From Yersinia massiliensis CCUG 53443 (GTDB lineage Bacteria > Pseudomonadota > Gammaproteobacteria > Enterobacterales > Enterobacteriaceae), in the NCBI RefSeq assembly GCF_000312485.1, contig NZ_HE997643.1, positions 858,806-922,805 on the forward strand: a stretch of 64,000 nt of DNA, written 5' to 3'. Shown here piece after piece: positions 40,072 to 50,599 of this stretch (its first letter is position 1; every line of letters begins with the position of its first letter). Below the pieces are notes generated by a model that was not told where the DNA came from, did no database searches, and saw nothing but the letters and a program-made list of their open reading frames with translations. Made by a program: the position numbers and the translations under genes.

Positions 40072-43000
40072 ATGATCCCACATATTTCTCAAGCGCCGGG
40101 TGTCGTTCAGTTGGTGCTGGATTTTTTGGATGCTTTGAAGCAAAACGGATTTACCGGCGATACTGCCACGAATTATGCCGATCGCCTGACGATGGCGACG
40201 GATAACAGCATTTATCAACTGCTGCCCGATGCCGTTGTTTTCCCTCGTTCGACGGCAGATGTGGCCTTGATTGGCCGCTTATCTGGGCAAGAAAGTTTCA
40301 AGTCGTTGGTCTTTACACCGCGCGGTGGTGGCACTGGCACTAATGGTCAGGCGTTGAACACCGGCATCGTGGTGGATATGTCGCGCCATATGAATCGTAT
40401 TATCGAGATCAATGTGGAGCAAGGCTGGGTGCGGGTTGAAGCTGGCGTGATTAAAGATCAGCTCAATCAATATCTGCGGCCATTTGGCTATTTCTTCTCG
40501 CCAGAATTGTCGACCAGTAATCGCGCCACCTTGGGGGGCATGATTAATACCGATGCCTCTGGGCAGGGGTCTTTGGTGTACGGCAAAACTTCCGATCACG
40601 TGCTGGGCTTGCGGGCTATTTTACTCGGTGGTGAGATGCTGGACACCCGCGCCATGCCGACAGAATTAGCGGAAACGATTGCTCAGGAGGATTCTGTCGC
40701 GGGGAGAATCTACCAGACTGTGCTCAATCGATGTCGTGATCAGCGTGAACTGATTCTGGAGAAATTCCCCAAACTAAACCGTTTTCTAACCGGTTATGAT
40801 TTGCGTCATGTGTTCAGTGATGATCTGCAAACCTTTGACTTAACACGCATCTTAACGGGTGCTGAAGGGACATTGGCCTTTATTACTGAAGCCATATTGG
40901 ACATTACGCCACTGCCTAAAGTGCGTCGTTTGGTCAATGTGAAGTATGACTCTTTTGATTCTGCACTACGCAATGCGCCATTTATGGTCGAAGCTAAAGC
41001 GTTGTCAGTGGAAACCGTGGACTCTAAAGTTCTCAATCTGGCGAAAGAAGACATTGTTTGGCACTCGGTCAATGAGTTGATTACTGATGTGCCGAACCAA
41101 GAGATGTTAGGGCTGAATATTGTTGAGTTCGCGGGTGATGATAAGGCTCTGATCGACGGACAAATGGAATCACTTTGTCAGCGTTTGGATGATTTGATCT
41201 CTGCTAAAGAAGGTGGGGTGATTGGTTATCAGATTTGCAGTGAGTTGGCAGGGATTGAGCGTATTTATGCGATGCGCAAAAAAGCGGTAGGTCTGTTAGG
41301 AAACAGCAAAGGGCAGGCCAAACCGATCCCATTTGCGGAAGATACCTGTGTACCGCCGCAACATTTAGCTGATTATATCGTTGAGTTTCGCCAATTGCTG
41401 GATAGCCATAACCTGACATATGGCATGTTTGGACACGTGGATGCAGGTGTATTGCATGTGCGTCCGGCGTTAGATATGTGCGATCCGCAGCAAGAAATGC
41501 TGATGAAACAGATATCCGATGAAGTGGTGCAACTGACGGCGCGTTATGGTGGCTTGCTGTGGGGGGAACACGGTAAAGGCTTCCGCGCAGAATATAGCCC
41601 TGATTTCTTCGGCGAAGAGCTGTATAGCGAATTAAGACGTATCAAGTCTGCTTTTGACCCCGATAATCGTTTGAATCCTGGGAAAATTTGCTCACCATTA
41701 GCCAGTGATGCTCCGATGATGAAAGTGGATACCGCCGATAAGCGTGGCACGCTGGATCGTCGTATTCCGTTAGAGATAAGAACGTCATTTCGTGGCGCAA
41801 TGGAATGTAATGGTAATGGGCTGTGTTTTAACTTTGACGCCCGTAGCCCGATGTGCCCGTCAATGAAGATTACCGGTGATCGCATTCATTCCCCCAAAGG
41901 CCGTGCCGCACTGGTTCGGGAGTGGTTAAGATTACTTTCCGAACAAGGGGTTGACCCCGTGGCGTTGGAGCAAGGCCTTGCTACTAAACGGCCTAGCTTG
42001 CGGGGTCTAATTGATAAAACCCGTAATACGTGGCATGCCAGCAAAGGGGATTATGATTTTTCCCATGAAGTTAAAGAGGCGATGTCGGGCTGTCTGGCCT
42101 GCAAAGCCTGTTCGACACAGTGCCCGATAAAAATTGATGTACCAGGGTTCCGCTCGCGTTTTCTTCAGTTGTATCACACTCGTTATCATCGACCGCTGCG
42201 TGATTATGTGGTGGCTGGCGTCGAGAGCTACGCACCATTAATGGCGAAGACACCGAAAGTCTTTAATTTCTTCTTGAAACAACCGTGGGTGGGGGCGTTA
42301 AGCCGCAAGAGTATCGGGATGGTAGATTTACCCATGCTGTCCAGCCCTTCACTGAAGCAATCATTATCGGGTCACTATGCCAGTACCATGACGTTGGAAC
42401 AGTTGGAAAAATTGCCTGAGTCTGAACGGCGTCAGCACGTGTTGATCGTACAAGATCCTTTCACCAGTTATTATGATGCGCAAGTGGTTGCCGACTTTGT
42501 TCGGCTGGTAGAAAAGCTAGGCTTTAATCCTGTGCTGTTACCTTTTTCGCCCAATGGCAAGGCACAGCATATTAAAGGCTTCCTACAACGCTTTGCCAAA
42601 ACTGCGCGTAAGACGGCTGATTTTCTAAATCGTGTCGCGTTATTGGGCATGCCAATGGTCGGGGTAGATCCCGCGCTGGTGCTTTGTTATCGCGATGAGT
42701 ATAAAGAAATTTTGGGCGATGCCCGTGGTAATTTTAATGTGCAATTGGTGCATGAATGGCTACAGGTGGCATTGGCCGAACAACCAGAACAGCAGATGAG
42801 TGGTGAGTCTTGGTACTTGTTTGGTCATTGCACTGAAAGCACCGCGTTGCCAGCCAGTAGCCAACATTGGGCATCGATCTTTTCCCGCTATGGTGCGAAG
42901 CTAGAAAATGTCAGTGTGGGTTGCTGTGGCATGGCGGGCACTTATGGTCATGAAGCGAAGAACATTGATAACTCGCTGGGTATCTACGCATTGTCTTGGC

Positions 43001-43128
43001 AGCAAGCACTGCAAAAGCTGCCGGGTAAACGTTGTTTAGCTACTGGGTATTCGTGCCGCAGTCAGGTCAAACGTATTGAGGGTAATGGGTTGCGGCATCC
43101 GTTACAGGCTTTACTCGAATTAGTTTAA
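40072..43128 (+). CDS. ydiJ: FAD-binding and (Fe-S) oxidoreductase YdiJ
   Basis: 1018 residues, identical in length to E. coli YdiJ. The N-terminal FAD-linked oxidase domain (GGGTGTNGQALNTGIVVDMSRHMN) is followed by a GlpC-like region with the cluster CLACKACSTQCPIKIDVPGF (about residues 678-697) and cysteine-rich CCG domains (GHCTESTALP, GCCGMAGTYG, TGYSCRSQV). A large D-2-hydroxyacid dehydrogenase; E. coli YdiJ has been reported to oxidise D-2-hydroxyglutarate, so that is the likely role, not proven here. Confidence 0.93.
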   Translation: MIPHISQAPGVVQLVLDFLDALKQNGFTGDTATNYADRLTMATDNSIYQLLPDAVVFPRSTADVALIGRLSGQESFKSLVFTPRGGGTGTNGQALNTGIVVDMSRHMNRIIEINVEQGWVRVEAGVIKDQLNQYLRPFGYFFSPELSTSNRATLGGMINTDASGQGSLVYGKTSDHVLGLRAILLGGEMLDTRAMPTELAETIAQEDSVAGRIYQTVLNRCRDQRELILEKFPKLNRFLTGYDLRHVFSDDLQTFDLTRILTGAEGTLAFITEAILDITPLPKVRRLVNVKYDSFDSALRNAPFMVEAKALSVETVDSKVLNLAKEDIVWHSVNELITDVPNQEMLGLNIVEFAGDDKALIDGQMESLCQRLDDLISAKEGGVIGYQICSELAGIERIYAMRKKAVGLLGNSKGQAKPIPFAEDTCVPPQHLADYIVEFRQLLDSHNLTYGMFGHVDAGVLHVRPALDMCDPQQEMLMKQISDEVVQLTARYGGLLWGEHGKGFRAEYSPDFFGEELYSELRRIKSAFDPDNRLNPGKICSPLASDAPMMKVDTADKRGTLDRRIPLEIRTSFRGAMECNGNGLCFNFDARSPMCPSMKITGDRIHSPKGRAALVREWLRLLSEQGVDPVALEQGLATKRPSLRGLIDKTRNTWHASKGDYDFSHEVKEAMSGCLACKACSTQCPIKIDVPGFRSRFLQLYHTRYHRPLRDYVVAGVESYAPLMAKTPKVFNFFLKQPWVGALSRKSIGMVDLPMLSSPSLKQSLSGHYASTMTLEQLEKLPESERRQHVLIVQDPFTSYYDAQVVADFVRLVEKLGFNPVLLPFSPNGKAQHIKGFLQRFAKTARKTADFLNRVALLGMPMVGVDPALVLCYRDEYKEILGDARGNFNVQLVHEWLQVALAEQPEQQMSGESWYLFGHCTESTALPASSQHWASIFSRYGAKLENVSVGCCGMAGTYGHEAKNIDNSLGIYALSWQQALQKLPGKRCLATGYSCRSQVKRIEGNGLRHPLQALLELV

Positions 43129-43146
43129 CGCGCTGTAATAAAGCCG

Positions 43147-43217
43147 CGAATCCCGCTGAGCTGACGCTGGTCAGTGATGCGGGTGAGAGAAAGTAGCTAA
43201 CACCGCTGCAACTTCAA
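43147..43217. repeat. ERIC-type element, first 71-bp copy
   Basis: Starts CGAATCCCGCTGAGC and ends CTGCAACTTCAA, identical base for base to 43269-43339. It lacks the left end of the full element, so it looks like a truncated duplicate. 18 bp after the ydiJ stop. Confidence 0.85.
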
Positions 43218-43227
43218 CAGGAAGGGA

Positions 43228-43348
43228 TACCCCAAACTAATTGGAGTTGCAGGTAGGCAGCAAATGAACGAATCCCGCTGAGCTGACGCTGGTCAGTGAT
43301 GCGGGTGAGAGAAAGTAGCTAACACCGCTGCAACTTCAATTAGGAAGG
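43228..43348. repeat. ERIC-type element, full copy abutting menI
   Basis: ATACCCCAAACTAATTGGAG...; ends AATTAGGAAGGGGA. The inner 71 bp (43269-43339) equal the first copy; period 122 bp. Left end TTGGAGTTGCAG pairs with the right end CTGCAACTTCAA. It runs to about 10 bp before the menI start. Confidence 0.8.
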
Positions 43349-43357
43349 GGAGGATGA

Positions 43358-43774
43358 ATGCTTTGGAAACGAACGGCCACACTCGAACAACTCAACCAAC
43401 AAAGCCAAGACTGTATGCTAGGGCACCTGGGTATTGAGTTTACTCGGTTCTCCGATGACGAACTGGAGGCGACGATGCCAGTTGATCACCGGACGACTCA
43501 GCCTTTTGGTCTTTTACATGGCGGGGCATCTGTGGTGCTGGCAGAATCGCTCGGTTCGATGGCGGGCTACTTGTGCACCATTGAGGGCCAGCAGATTGTT
43601 GGGTTAGAAATTAACGCTAACCACTTGAAAGCGGTGCGTTCTGGCAAAGTGCGTGGTTGTTGCCGCGCGATCCATGTGGGCCGTAGCCATCAGGTATGGC
43701 AAATAGAGATTTACGATGAGCAGGACTACCTGTGTTGTACCTCTCGCTTAACGACCGCAGTACTGACGCGCTAA
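43358..43774 (+). CDS. menI: DHNA-CoA thioesterase MenI (YdiI)
   Basis: 138 residues (E. coli 136). A hotdog-fold thioesterase that hydrolyses 1,4-dihydroxy-2-naphthoyl-CoA in menaquinone biosynthesis. [21 protein letters not shown] has the catalytic Glu and the hotdog helix, and [20 protein letters not shown] the core strand. GGGGAGG at 43345-43351 is the ribosome binding site and lies at the end of the ERIC-type element. Downstream of ydiJ by 230 bp, as in E. coli. Confidence 0.95.
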   Translation: MLWKRTATLEQLNQQSQDCMLGHLGIEFTRFSDDELEATMPVDHRTTQPFGLLHGGASVVLAESLGSMAGYLCTIEGQQIVGLEINANHLKAVRSGKVRGCCRAIHVGRSHQVWQIEIYDEQDYLCCTSRLTTAVLTR

Positions 43775-43813
43775 CCTTAGTATCCATCATTCCTCGATTT
43801 CTACCGCGACCTC

Positions 43814-43838
43814 GCTCAGGGCCATAATGGCCTTGAGC
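43814..43838. terminator. Hairpin after menI
   Basis: 11-bp stem with one G-T pair (GCTCAGGGCCA / TGGCCTTGAGC) and a 3-nt loop. No T tract. Confidence 0.5.
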
Positions 43839-44045
43839 CACTCAAAATATCCCGTTCTTATCGCTTGAATGCTTTGAGGTTCATTGTGCTTTCAATGCTT
43901 GGCGATTCGGCACTGTTAATACTTCGACCGGTGATCGTTTGAGGGGATATCAATTCGATAAATACATCGAATCACTCTGATAGGTTTCCCCCAGAGGTGT
44001 TTTCAGCTAAAATTAATTTAGAAATAGGTATTTTCTATGAATGTT

Positions 44046-44079
44046 TAAAAACGCAAAGGCTGACTGCGATTAGCCTTTG
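44046..44079 (-). terminator. Minus-strand intrinsic terminator in the menI-sufA gap
   Basis: CAAAGGCT / AGCCTTTG, 10-nt loop; followed on the minus strand by CGTTTTTAAAC. No annotated minus-strand gene ends here, so it implies an unannotated transcript (or it is incidental). Confidence 0.55.
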
Positions 44080-44254
44080 ATATAGCAAGGGATATGAGCA
44101 TCGCTGCGAAATTTATTGATTAATTTCAGCGTGATAAAAGTGCACTTGTTCCGCTAGACCTCTTCGGCCATCGCAGCATGTTCCTTTCGTTGCCGCCTCT
44201 TTCAAGGTTAAAACGGCACTTTTCTTAATATCCCTGCAAAACAAACGGTTGAAG

Positions 44255-44269
44255 TGATAATTATTATCA
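44255..44269. promoter_or_regulatory. Perfect Fur box upstream of sufA
   Basis: TGATAATTATTATCA is an exact 7-1-7 Fur box, extended to GTGATAAT-T-ATTATCAC. 113 bp before the sufA start. Fur repression of suf under iron sufficiency is established in E. coli. Confidence 0.85.
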
Positions 44270-44382
44270 CTACCATTGTGAACATTCTGTGTTGGTTCAC
44301 TCATAATCAGCCAGCAAATCTTTAACCTGAAATGGACTGCATCCAACATCATTGGGTGATTGAGAAATATGAGGTAGGGCAT

Positions 44383-44754
44383 ATGCAACAGGAATCAGTC
44401 GGCACTTTTTCACTCGACGATAATGTCTGGCAAGGCGTCACCATCACGGACAGCGCAGCGGCGCAAATTACGCGGCTCATGCAGCAAGATCCTCAAGTTA
44501 AGGGGTTGCAACTCGGGGTCAAGCAATCAGGTTGCGCAGGGTTTGCCTACGTGATGGATATGGCGAAAGAACCCGCCAATGACTGCCTGGTTTTTGAGCA
44601 TGGTAATGCCAGACTTTATGTGCCACTCAAAGCGATGCCATTTATCGATGGTACCGAGGTGGATTATGTCCGCGAAGGGCTAAACCAGATCTTCAAATTT
44701 AATAATCCTAAAGCTCAGCATTCCTGTGGGTGTGGCGAGAGTTTTGGCGTTTGA
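44383..44754 (+). CDS. sufA: Fe-S carrier SufA
   Basis: 123 residues (E. coli 122) from ATG 44383 (GAGG upstream); the frame is open further upstream. An A-type carrier that takes a cluster from SufBCD and delivers it to apo-proteins. Conserved cysteines in [13 protein letters not shown] and in the C-terminal SCGCGESF. First of sufABCDSE, ahead of sufB by 14 bp. Fur box upstream. Confidence 0.96.
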   Translation: MQQESVGTFSLDDNVWQGVTITDSAAAQITRLMQQDPQVKGLQLGVKQSGCAGFAYVMDMAKEPANDCLVFEHGNARLYVPLKAMPFIDGTEVDYVREGLNQIFKFNNPKAQHSCGCGESFGV

Positions 44755-44768
44755 GCGATGTAAACGAA

Positions 44769-46289
44769 ATGACACGAAGCAATGTTGAAGTTCCTGATGA
44801 TGTGCAGGCTTGGGTCAGCGATGGTCGTTACAAAGAAGGCTTTTTTACCCAGTTAGCGACAGATGAACTGGCCAAAGGCATCAATGAAGATGTGATCCGT
44901 GCTATCTCTGCGAAGCGCAATGAACCTGAATGGATGCTGGAATTTCGCCTCGGGGCCTATCGTAGCTGGCTAGAGATGGAAGAGCCACACTGGTTAAAAG
45001 CACATTATAAGAGCTTGGATTACCAAGATTATAGCTATTACTCCGCGCCATCTTGTGGCAGTTGCGATGATAGCTGTGATTCACAACCAGGTGCAGTGCA
45101 GCAGTCATCGGGGGTTGCCGCGCATAACGAACCTCAAAGCAGCGAGAATGAATACCTGACGGCAGAAGTCGAGTCTGCATTTGCTCAGCTTGGGGTGCCA
45201 GTACGTGAAGGGGCAGAGGTGGCGGTCGATGCCATTTTTGATTCCGTATCAGTCGCAACGACCTATCGCGGCAAACTAGCCGAACAAGGGATTATTTTCT
45301 GCTCATTCGGGGAAGCCATCCAGGAATATCCGGATTTAGTGCGCAAGTATCTGGGGTCTGTGGTGCCAGCAAAAGATAATTTCTTTGCGGCACTCAATGC
45401 CGCTGTCGCTTCTGATGGCACTTTTGTTTACGTGCCCAAAGGGGTGCGTTGCCCAATGGAATTGTCCACTTACTTTAGAATCAACGCGGCTAAAACAGGC
45501 CAGTTTGAGCGCACGATTTTAATCGCCGACGAAGACAGTTATGTCAGCTACATCGAAGGCTGTTCAGCGCCAGTACGTGATACTTACCAGTTGCATGCCG
45601 CCGTGGTAGAAGTGATTTTGCATAAAAATGCTGAAGTGAAATACTCCACCGTCCAAAACTGGTTTGCTGGTACGGAAAGCACGGGTGGCATTTTGAACTT
45701 CGTTACTAAGCGCGCGCTCTGTGAAGGCGCGGGTTCGAAGATGTCTTGGACTCAATCCGAGACTGGCTCAGCGATTACGTGGAAATATCCGAGTGTCATT
45801 TTGCAGGGCGATAACTCCATTGGCGAGTTCTTCTCAGTGGCGCTCACCAACGGCAATCAGCAAGCCGATACGGGCACCAAAATGATTCACATTGGCAAAA
45901 ACACCAAATCAACCATTATTGCCAAAGGGATTTCAGCGGGTCATAGCCAAAATACCTATCGTGGTTTAGTGAAAATTTTGCCCGGCGCGGATAACGCCCG
46001 CAATTTCACGCAATGTGATTCGATGCTCATTGGTCCTGACTCCGGCGCACATACGTTTCCGTACGTCGAAGTGCGCAATAATTCGGCACAATTGGAACAT
46101 GAAGCGACCACCTCAAAAATTGGCGATGACCAACTGTTTTATTGCTTGCAGCGGGGGATCAGCGAAGATGACGCTATCTCCATGATCGTTAATGGCTTCT
46201 GTAAGGATGTATTCTCTGAATTACCCTTGGAGTTTGCCGTCGAAGCGCAGAAGTTATTGGCGATAAGTCTGGAACACAGTGTTGGTTAA
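44769..46289 (+). CDS. sufB: Fe-S assembly scaffold SufB
   Basis: 506 residues (E. coli 495). SufB is the scaffold of the SufBC2D complex where clusters form. [20 protein letters not shown] region, VKGCSAP-like [22 protein letters not shown], and [14 protein letters not shown] with the persulfide-accepting Cys are conserved. The extra length sits in the N-terminal part and near residue 120. Start at ATG 44769; the Shine-Dalgarno is weak, so coupling to sufA is likely. Confidence 0.97.
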   Translation: MTRSNVEVPDDVQAWVSDGRYKEGFFTQLATDELAKGINEDVIRAISAKRNEPEWMLEFRLGAYRSWLEMEEPHWLKAHYKSLDYQDYSYYSAPSCGSCDDSCDSQPGAVQQSSGVAAHNEPQSSENEYLTAEVESAFAQLGVPVREGAEVAVDAIFDSVSVATTYRGKLAEQGIIFCSFGEAIQEYPDLVRKYLGSVVPAKDNFFAALNAAVASDGTFVYVPKGVRCPMELSTYFRINAAKTGQFERTILIADEDSYVSYIEGCSAPVRDTYQLHAAVVEVILHKNAEVKYSTVQNWFAGTESTGGILNFVTKRALCEGAGSKMSWTQSETGSAITWKYPSVILQGDNSIGEFFSVALTNGNQQADTGTKMIHIGKNTKSTIIAKGISAGHSQNTYRGLVKILPGADNARNFTQCDSMLIGPDSGAHTFPYVEVRNNSAQLEHEATTSKIGDDQLFYCLQRGISEDDAISMIVNGFCKDVFSELPLEFAVEAQKLLAISLEHSVG

Positions 46290-46337
46290 GCATGAGTTGA
46301 ACACGTACTTGCAGCGTTTTGCGCACCAAGGAAACCT

Positions 46338-47084
46338 ATGTTAAGCATTAAGAATTTGAAAGTCAGTGTTGAAGGTAACGAGATTCTGAAAGGTTTGAAT
46401 CTGGAGATCAAACCCGGTGAAGTGCATGCCATCATGGGGCCAAATGGCTCGGGGAAAAGCACCTTATCAGCGGCATTGGCTGGGCGTGAAGAGTATGAAG
46501 TTACCGAGGGGAGTGTCACCTTTAATGGCAAAGATCTGTTGGAGTTGGCACCGGAAGACCGTGCGGGCGAAGGCGTATTTTTGGCCTTCCAATATCCGGT
46601 AGAGATTCCTGGGGTCAGTAATCATTTCTTCCTGCAAACCGCCGTTAATGCAGTGCGAAAATATCGCCAGCAAGAGCCTTTAGATCGTTTTGATTTCTCT
46701 GACTTTATCGAAGAGAAGATTGAGTTACTCAAAATGCCAGCAGATCTTCTGACGCGCTCGGTTAATGTGGGTTTTTCGGGTGGTGAGAAGAAACGCAATG
46801 ATATCTTGCAGATGGCTGCGCTAGAACCCTCTTTATGTATTCTGGATGAAACAGATTCTGGTCTGGATATCGATGCACTGAAAATTGTCGCAAACGGTGT
46901 GAATTCACTGCGTAATGAAGATCGCGCATTTATTATTGTGACGCACTATCAGCGCATCCTTGACTACGTAAAACCTGATTTCGTGCATGTGCTGTACCAA
47001 GGCCGAATCATTAAATCGGGTGATTTCACGCTAGTAAAACAGTTGGAGGAGCAAGGCTATGGCTGGCTTACCGACCAACAGTAA
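46338..47084 (+). CDS. sufC: Fe-S assembly ATPase SufC
   Basis: 248 residues. A cytosolic ABC-type ATPase of SufBC2D. Walker A GPNGSGKST at residues 34-42, signature GFSGGEKKRNDILQM, Walker B CILDETDSGLD, and switch His in IIVTHYQR. 48 bp after sufB; its last 26 nt overlap sufD. Confidence 0.97.
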   Translation: MLSIKNLKVSVEGNEILKGLNLEIKPGEVHAIMGPNGSGKSTLSAALAGREEYEVTEGSVTFNGKDLLELAPEDRAGEGVFLAFQYPVEIPGVSNHFFLQTAVNAVRKYRQQEPLDRFDFSDFIEEKIELLKMPADLLTRSVNVGFSGGEKKRNDILQMAALEPSLCILDETDSGLDIDALKIVANGVNSLRNEDRAFIIVTHYQRILDYVKPDFVHVLYQGRIIKSGDFTLVKQLEEQGYGWLTDQQ

Positions 47085-48444
47085 AACATTAGATCCGCAA
47101 TCTTCGCCGAAGCAGCGATCTGTTCCTGGGCAACCATTTATTCCAGAACAACCATTTATTCCAGAACAACAACGTATCCTGGAACAGCAACGTGTTGATG
47201 CCCTGAAGCAGTTTGGTGTGCTGTTTAAGCAGCGCCAAAGTGGTCAGGGGGAAGAGGCATCGGCACATTGGCAACAAGTGCTGGCATTAGGTTTTCCGAG
47301 CGTTAAACATGAAGATTGGAAATATACGCCGCTAGCAACACTCTTAGCTCATCGCTTTAGTTTCGCGGATGCACCAAACGTGACTGCTGCTCAGCGAGAT
47401 GCGTTGTCATTGGTGCAAGATGCACATCGGCTAGTTTTCATTGATGGCCGATATACCCCTTCACTCAGTGATGGTGATTGTGGCCCTTATCAGCTTACTC
47501 ACGTCACAGAGGACGCGCAATTCCCAGACGCTATACGATCAGAAGTCTTTCTTCATCTGACTGAGAGTTTGGCGCAAGAAAGTTTGCATATTCGCTTGCC
47601 CGCAGGGAAACAGAGCGATAAGCCACTGTATCTGCTGCATATCAGTTCAGGTAAAGATGGCGATGAAGTGAATACCAGTCATTATCGCCATCATTTGTCC
47701 ATTGAAACTAATGCTCAGGCAGATGTCATTGAGCATTTTGTCAGCCTCAATGAACAGCCACATTATACCGGTGCTCGGCTCACGATTAGCGTGGGTGATA
47801 ATGCGCAGTTGAGTCATTACAAACTGGCGTTTGAGACACCTCAAAGCTACCACTTTGCACATAATGATTTAGTGCTCAGCCGTGACGCGCGAGTACGCAG
47901 CGACTGTTTCTTACTTGGCGCAGGTTTGACGCGTCATAACACCAGTGCTCAATTGAATGGTGAAGGCGCAACGCTATCTATCAATAGCCTGCTGCTACCG
48001 ATAGGGCGTGAAATCTGTGATACCCGCACTTATCTAGAGCACAACAAAGGGTATTGTGAAAGTCGCCAATTGCACAAAACCATCGTGCGCGAACGGGGTA
48101 AAGCTATTTTTAATGGCATGATAAAAGTCGCCCAGCATGCGCTGAAAACGGATGGTCAGATGACCAACAATAATCTGCTACTCAGTCAATTAGCAGAGGT
48201 GGATACCAAGCCCCAGTTGGAAATTTATGCCGATGATGTGAAATGCAGCCACGGTGCAACGGTCGGGCGTATCGATGCCGAGCAACTGTTTTATCTGCAA
48301 TCGCGTGGCATCCATCAAGACGATGCACAACAGATGATTATTTTTGCGTTTGCGGCAGAGTTAACGGAAGCCATTCACAACGAAACTATCCGTAAAGTAG
48401 TGCTAGCACGTATCGCTGAAAGGTTAGCAGGGGAGTCGCGATGA
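47059..48444 (+). CDS. sufD: Fe-S assembly protein SufD
   Basis: 461 residues, about 38 longer than E. coli SufD (423). Partner of SufB in the SufBC2D complex. ATG 47059 gives MAGLPTNS, the family start. Residues 10-50 then contain an insertion with repeated QPFIPE units that E. coli lacks (see the repeat at 47131). The rest aligns well: [34 protein letters not shown], and [29 protein letters not shown]. Overlaps sufC by 26 nt and sufS by 4. Confidence 0.96.
   Translation: MAGLPTNSKTLDPQSSPKQRSVPGQPFIPEQPFIPEQQRILEQQRVDALKQFGVLFKQRQSGQGEEASAHWQQVLALGFPSVKHEDWKYTPLATLLAHRFSFADAPNVTAAQRDALSLVQDAHRLVFIDGRYTPSLSDGDCGPYQLTHVTEDAQFPDAIRSEVFLHLTESLAQESLHIRLPAGKQSDKPLYLLHISSGKDGDEVNTSHYRHHLSIETNAQADVIEHFVSLNEQPHYTGARLTISVGDNAQLSHYKLAFETPQSYHFAHNDLVLSRDARVRSDCFLLGAGLTRHNTSAQLNGEGATLSINSLLLPIGREICDTRTYLEHNKGYCESRQLHKTIVRERGKAIFNGMIKVAQHALKTDGQMTNNNLLLSQLAEVDTKPQLEIYADDVKCSHGATVGRIDAEQLFYLQSRGIHQDDAQQMIIFAFAAELTEAIHNETIRKVVLARIAERLAGESR
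47131..47166 (+). repeat. In-frame 18-bp tandem repeat within sufD
   Basis: CAACCATTTATTCCAGAA occurs twice in direct tandem (47131-47148, 47149-47166), followed by a diverged third unit. It encodes QPFIPE twice. Copy number may vary by slippage in steps of six residues. Confidence 0.9.
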
Positions 48445-49661
48445 GTTTTCCTATCGATCGTGTTAGAGCGGATTTTCCCTTACTCAGTCGTCAGGTTAAC
48501 GGGCAACCGTTAGCCTATCTGGATAGCGCAGCCAGTGCGCAGAAACCACAAGTGGTTATCGATAGGGAAGTTAACTTCTACCGTGATGGTTACGCGGCTG
48601 TTCATCGTGGTATCCATACGCTGAGTGCTGATGCGACGCAGCAGATGGAAGCGGTACGTAGCCAAGTGGCTGACTTCATTCATGCTGCGTCAGTTGAAGA
48701 AATTGTCTTTGTTAAAGGCACCACTGAGGCTATCAATCTCGTTGCAAACAGCTATGGTCGCCATTTCTTAAAGGCTGGCGACAGTATTATCATTACTGAA
48801 ATGGAGCATCACGCCAATATCGTTCCGTGGCAGATGGTAGCGCAAGATCGCGGTGTTGAAATTCGCGTCTGGCCCTTGACCGAGACAGGTGAATTGGTGC
48901 CAGATGCGCTGGACAATTTGATTGATGACACGACGCGATTGCTGGCGATCACTCAGGTCTCCAATGTGCTAGGGACGGTAAACCCTATCCAACAGATTGT
49001 TGCTCAAGCCAAGGCTGCTGGCTTAGTGGTGCTGGTGGATGGCGCGCAGGCCGTCATGCATCAAAGGGTCGATGTGCAGGCATTGGGTTGCGACTTTTAT
49101 GCCTTCTCTGGACATAAACTGTATGGCCCATCCGGCATTGGCGTCTTGTATGGCAAGCGTGAATTGTTACAACAGATGCCGCCATGGGAAGGGGGCGGTT
49201 CGATGATCAAAACCGTGAGCTTAACGCAAGGTACTACCTTTGCTGATGCTCCTTGGCGGTTTGAAGCCGGCTCCCCTAATACGGCAGGGATTATGGGGCT
49301 TGGCGCGGCAATTGACTATGTGAATGAGCTGGGTTTGGCGCAGATTCAGCAATATGAACATTCGCTGATGCAGTATGCATTAGCACAATTGAGCAAAATT
49401 TCGAGCCTGACACTCTATGGCCCAACCGACCGAGCAGGTGTGATCGCTTTTAATTTGGGGCCGCACCACGCTTATGATGTTGGTAGTTTTCTTGACCAAT
49501 ATGGCATTGCAATTCGTACTGGTCACCATTGTGCGATGCCACTAATGGCGTTTTATCAGGTACCGAGTATGTGCCGCGCATCATTGGCGCTGTATAACAC
49601 CCATGAAGAAGTTGACCGACTAGTGATAGGGCTACAGCGTATCGAAAAATTGCTGGGCTAA
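48441..49661 (+). CDS. sufS: Cysteine desulfurase SufS
   Basis: 406 residues, like E. coli SufS. A PLP enzyme taking sulfur from cysteine and passing it to SufE. The Schiff-base lysine is in [16 protein letters not shown], and the active-site cysteine in [16 protein letters not shown]-like [11 protein letters not shown] binds the cofactor. Overlaps sufD by 4 nt. Confidence 0.97.
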   Translation: MSFPIDRVRADFPLLSRQVNGQPLAYLDSAASAQKPQVVIDREVNFYRDGYAAVHRGIHTLSADATQQMEAVRSQVADFIHAASVEEIVFVKGTTEAINLVANSYGRHFLKAGDSIIITEMEHHANIVPWQMVAQDRGVEIRVWPLTETGELVPDALDNLIDDTTRLLAITQVSNVLGTVNPIQQIVAQAKAAGLVVLVDGAQAVMHQRVDVQALGCDFYAFSGHKLYGPSGIGVLYGKRELLQQMPPWEGGGSMIKTVSLTQGTTFADAPWRFEAGSPNTAGIMGLGAAIDYVNELGLAQIQQYEHSLMQYALAQLSKISSLTLYGPTDRAGVIAFNLGPHHAYDVGSFLDQYGIAIRTGHHCAMPLMAFYQVPSMCRASLALYNTHEEVDRLVIGLQRIEKLLG

Positions 49662-49790
49662 GATTCAACCGTTAGCGGCAGCGTCGCATCTAACGGGTTA
49701 TACCTCATCTCATTGGCGTTACAAATCGGTTGTCACTCAACTTGTCGCGTCAATGCAAAAGGGTATATTTACCTATTTAGGAAGCATGTT

Positions 49791-50213
49791 ATGGCTGGTC
49801 TACCCGATAAAGAGAAGTTGATTCGTAACTTTTCCCGTTGTTTGAACTGGGAAGAGAAGTACCTGTATGTGATTGAGCTCGGTGCACAATTATCTCCGTT
49901 AACTGAACAACAGCGTCAACCAGAGAACCTGATATCAGGCTGCCAAAGTCAAGTGTGGATAGCGATGACCACCACTGCCGATGGCCAAGTGATTTTTGCT
50001 GGTGACAGTGATGCGGCTATCGTTAAAGGTCTCGTCGCCGTTGTATTTATCCTCTATCAAGGTTTAACCCCGCAACAGATAGTCAGCTTGGATGTTCGTC
50101 CTTTCTTTGCCGACTTAGCCCTCAGCCAGCATTTGACACCTTCGCGCTCACAAGGTCTGGAAGCCATGATTCGTGCTATCCGCGCGAAAGCAGAAGCTTT
50201 GTCAATGCGATGA
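49791..50213 (+). CDS. sufE: Sulfur acceptor protein SufE
   Basis: 140 residues (E. coli 138) from ATG 49791 (GGAAG upstream). It takes the persulfide from SufS via Cys51 in ISGCQSQVW and delivers it to SufB. A longer frame from 49713 would add 26 residues not in the family. There is a 129-bp gap after sufS, larger than elsewhere in the operon. Last suf gene. Confidence 0.95.
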   Translation: MAGLPDKEKLIRNFSRCLNWEEKYLYVIELGAQLSPLTEQQRQPENLISGCQSQVWIAMTTTADGQVIFAGDSDAAIVKGLVAVVFILYQGLTPQQIVSLDVRPFFADLALSQHLTPSRSQGLEAMIRAIRAKAEALSMR

Positions 50214-50440
50214 GTCACGTCAACATTTTGTGCTTTTTTCATCGTTAGCTGAACATTTCTGTGTCATGTGTCACAGTCTTAAAATGGTGATATTTCAGCA
50301 GGTTAAATCGTCAGCAAGACCAGATAAAGCACAATAAATTACATTGTAACACCTTGATTTGTAGAGATATAAATTGCCTTTATAATAAGGACTGTTACTA
50401 TATGGTGGCCTTATTATTGGCTGCTAAAATTAACGTAGAA

Positions 50441-50556
50441 ATACCCGTCATCTTTCAAACTGCAGGTGTGTTGGCAGAATCTGTGTAACCGAGTCACTTA
50501 CAGACGTAAGTGAGGCGGAATGCCGCTTTTCCTGCAACTTGAGGCTAATTGGGTAT
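50441..50556. repeat. ERIC-type element upstream of ldtE
   Basis: ATACCCGTCATCTTTCAAAC at the left and CCTGCAACTTGAGGC...GGGTAT at the right, in the ERIC pattern, with an inner part shorter than the 127-bp standard. It ends 44 bp before the ldtE start, so it is in or next to its leader. Confidence 0.75.
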
Positions 50557-50599
50557 CGCCGTGTAAACCGAATTTGAAGAAGTGATGTAGGAACTAAGC

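Noticed and set aside
44113..44388. 91-codon minus-strand frame overlapping the suf promoter
   Set aside because: Crosses the Fur box, no ribosome site, no family; a non-coding transcript is a better reading.
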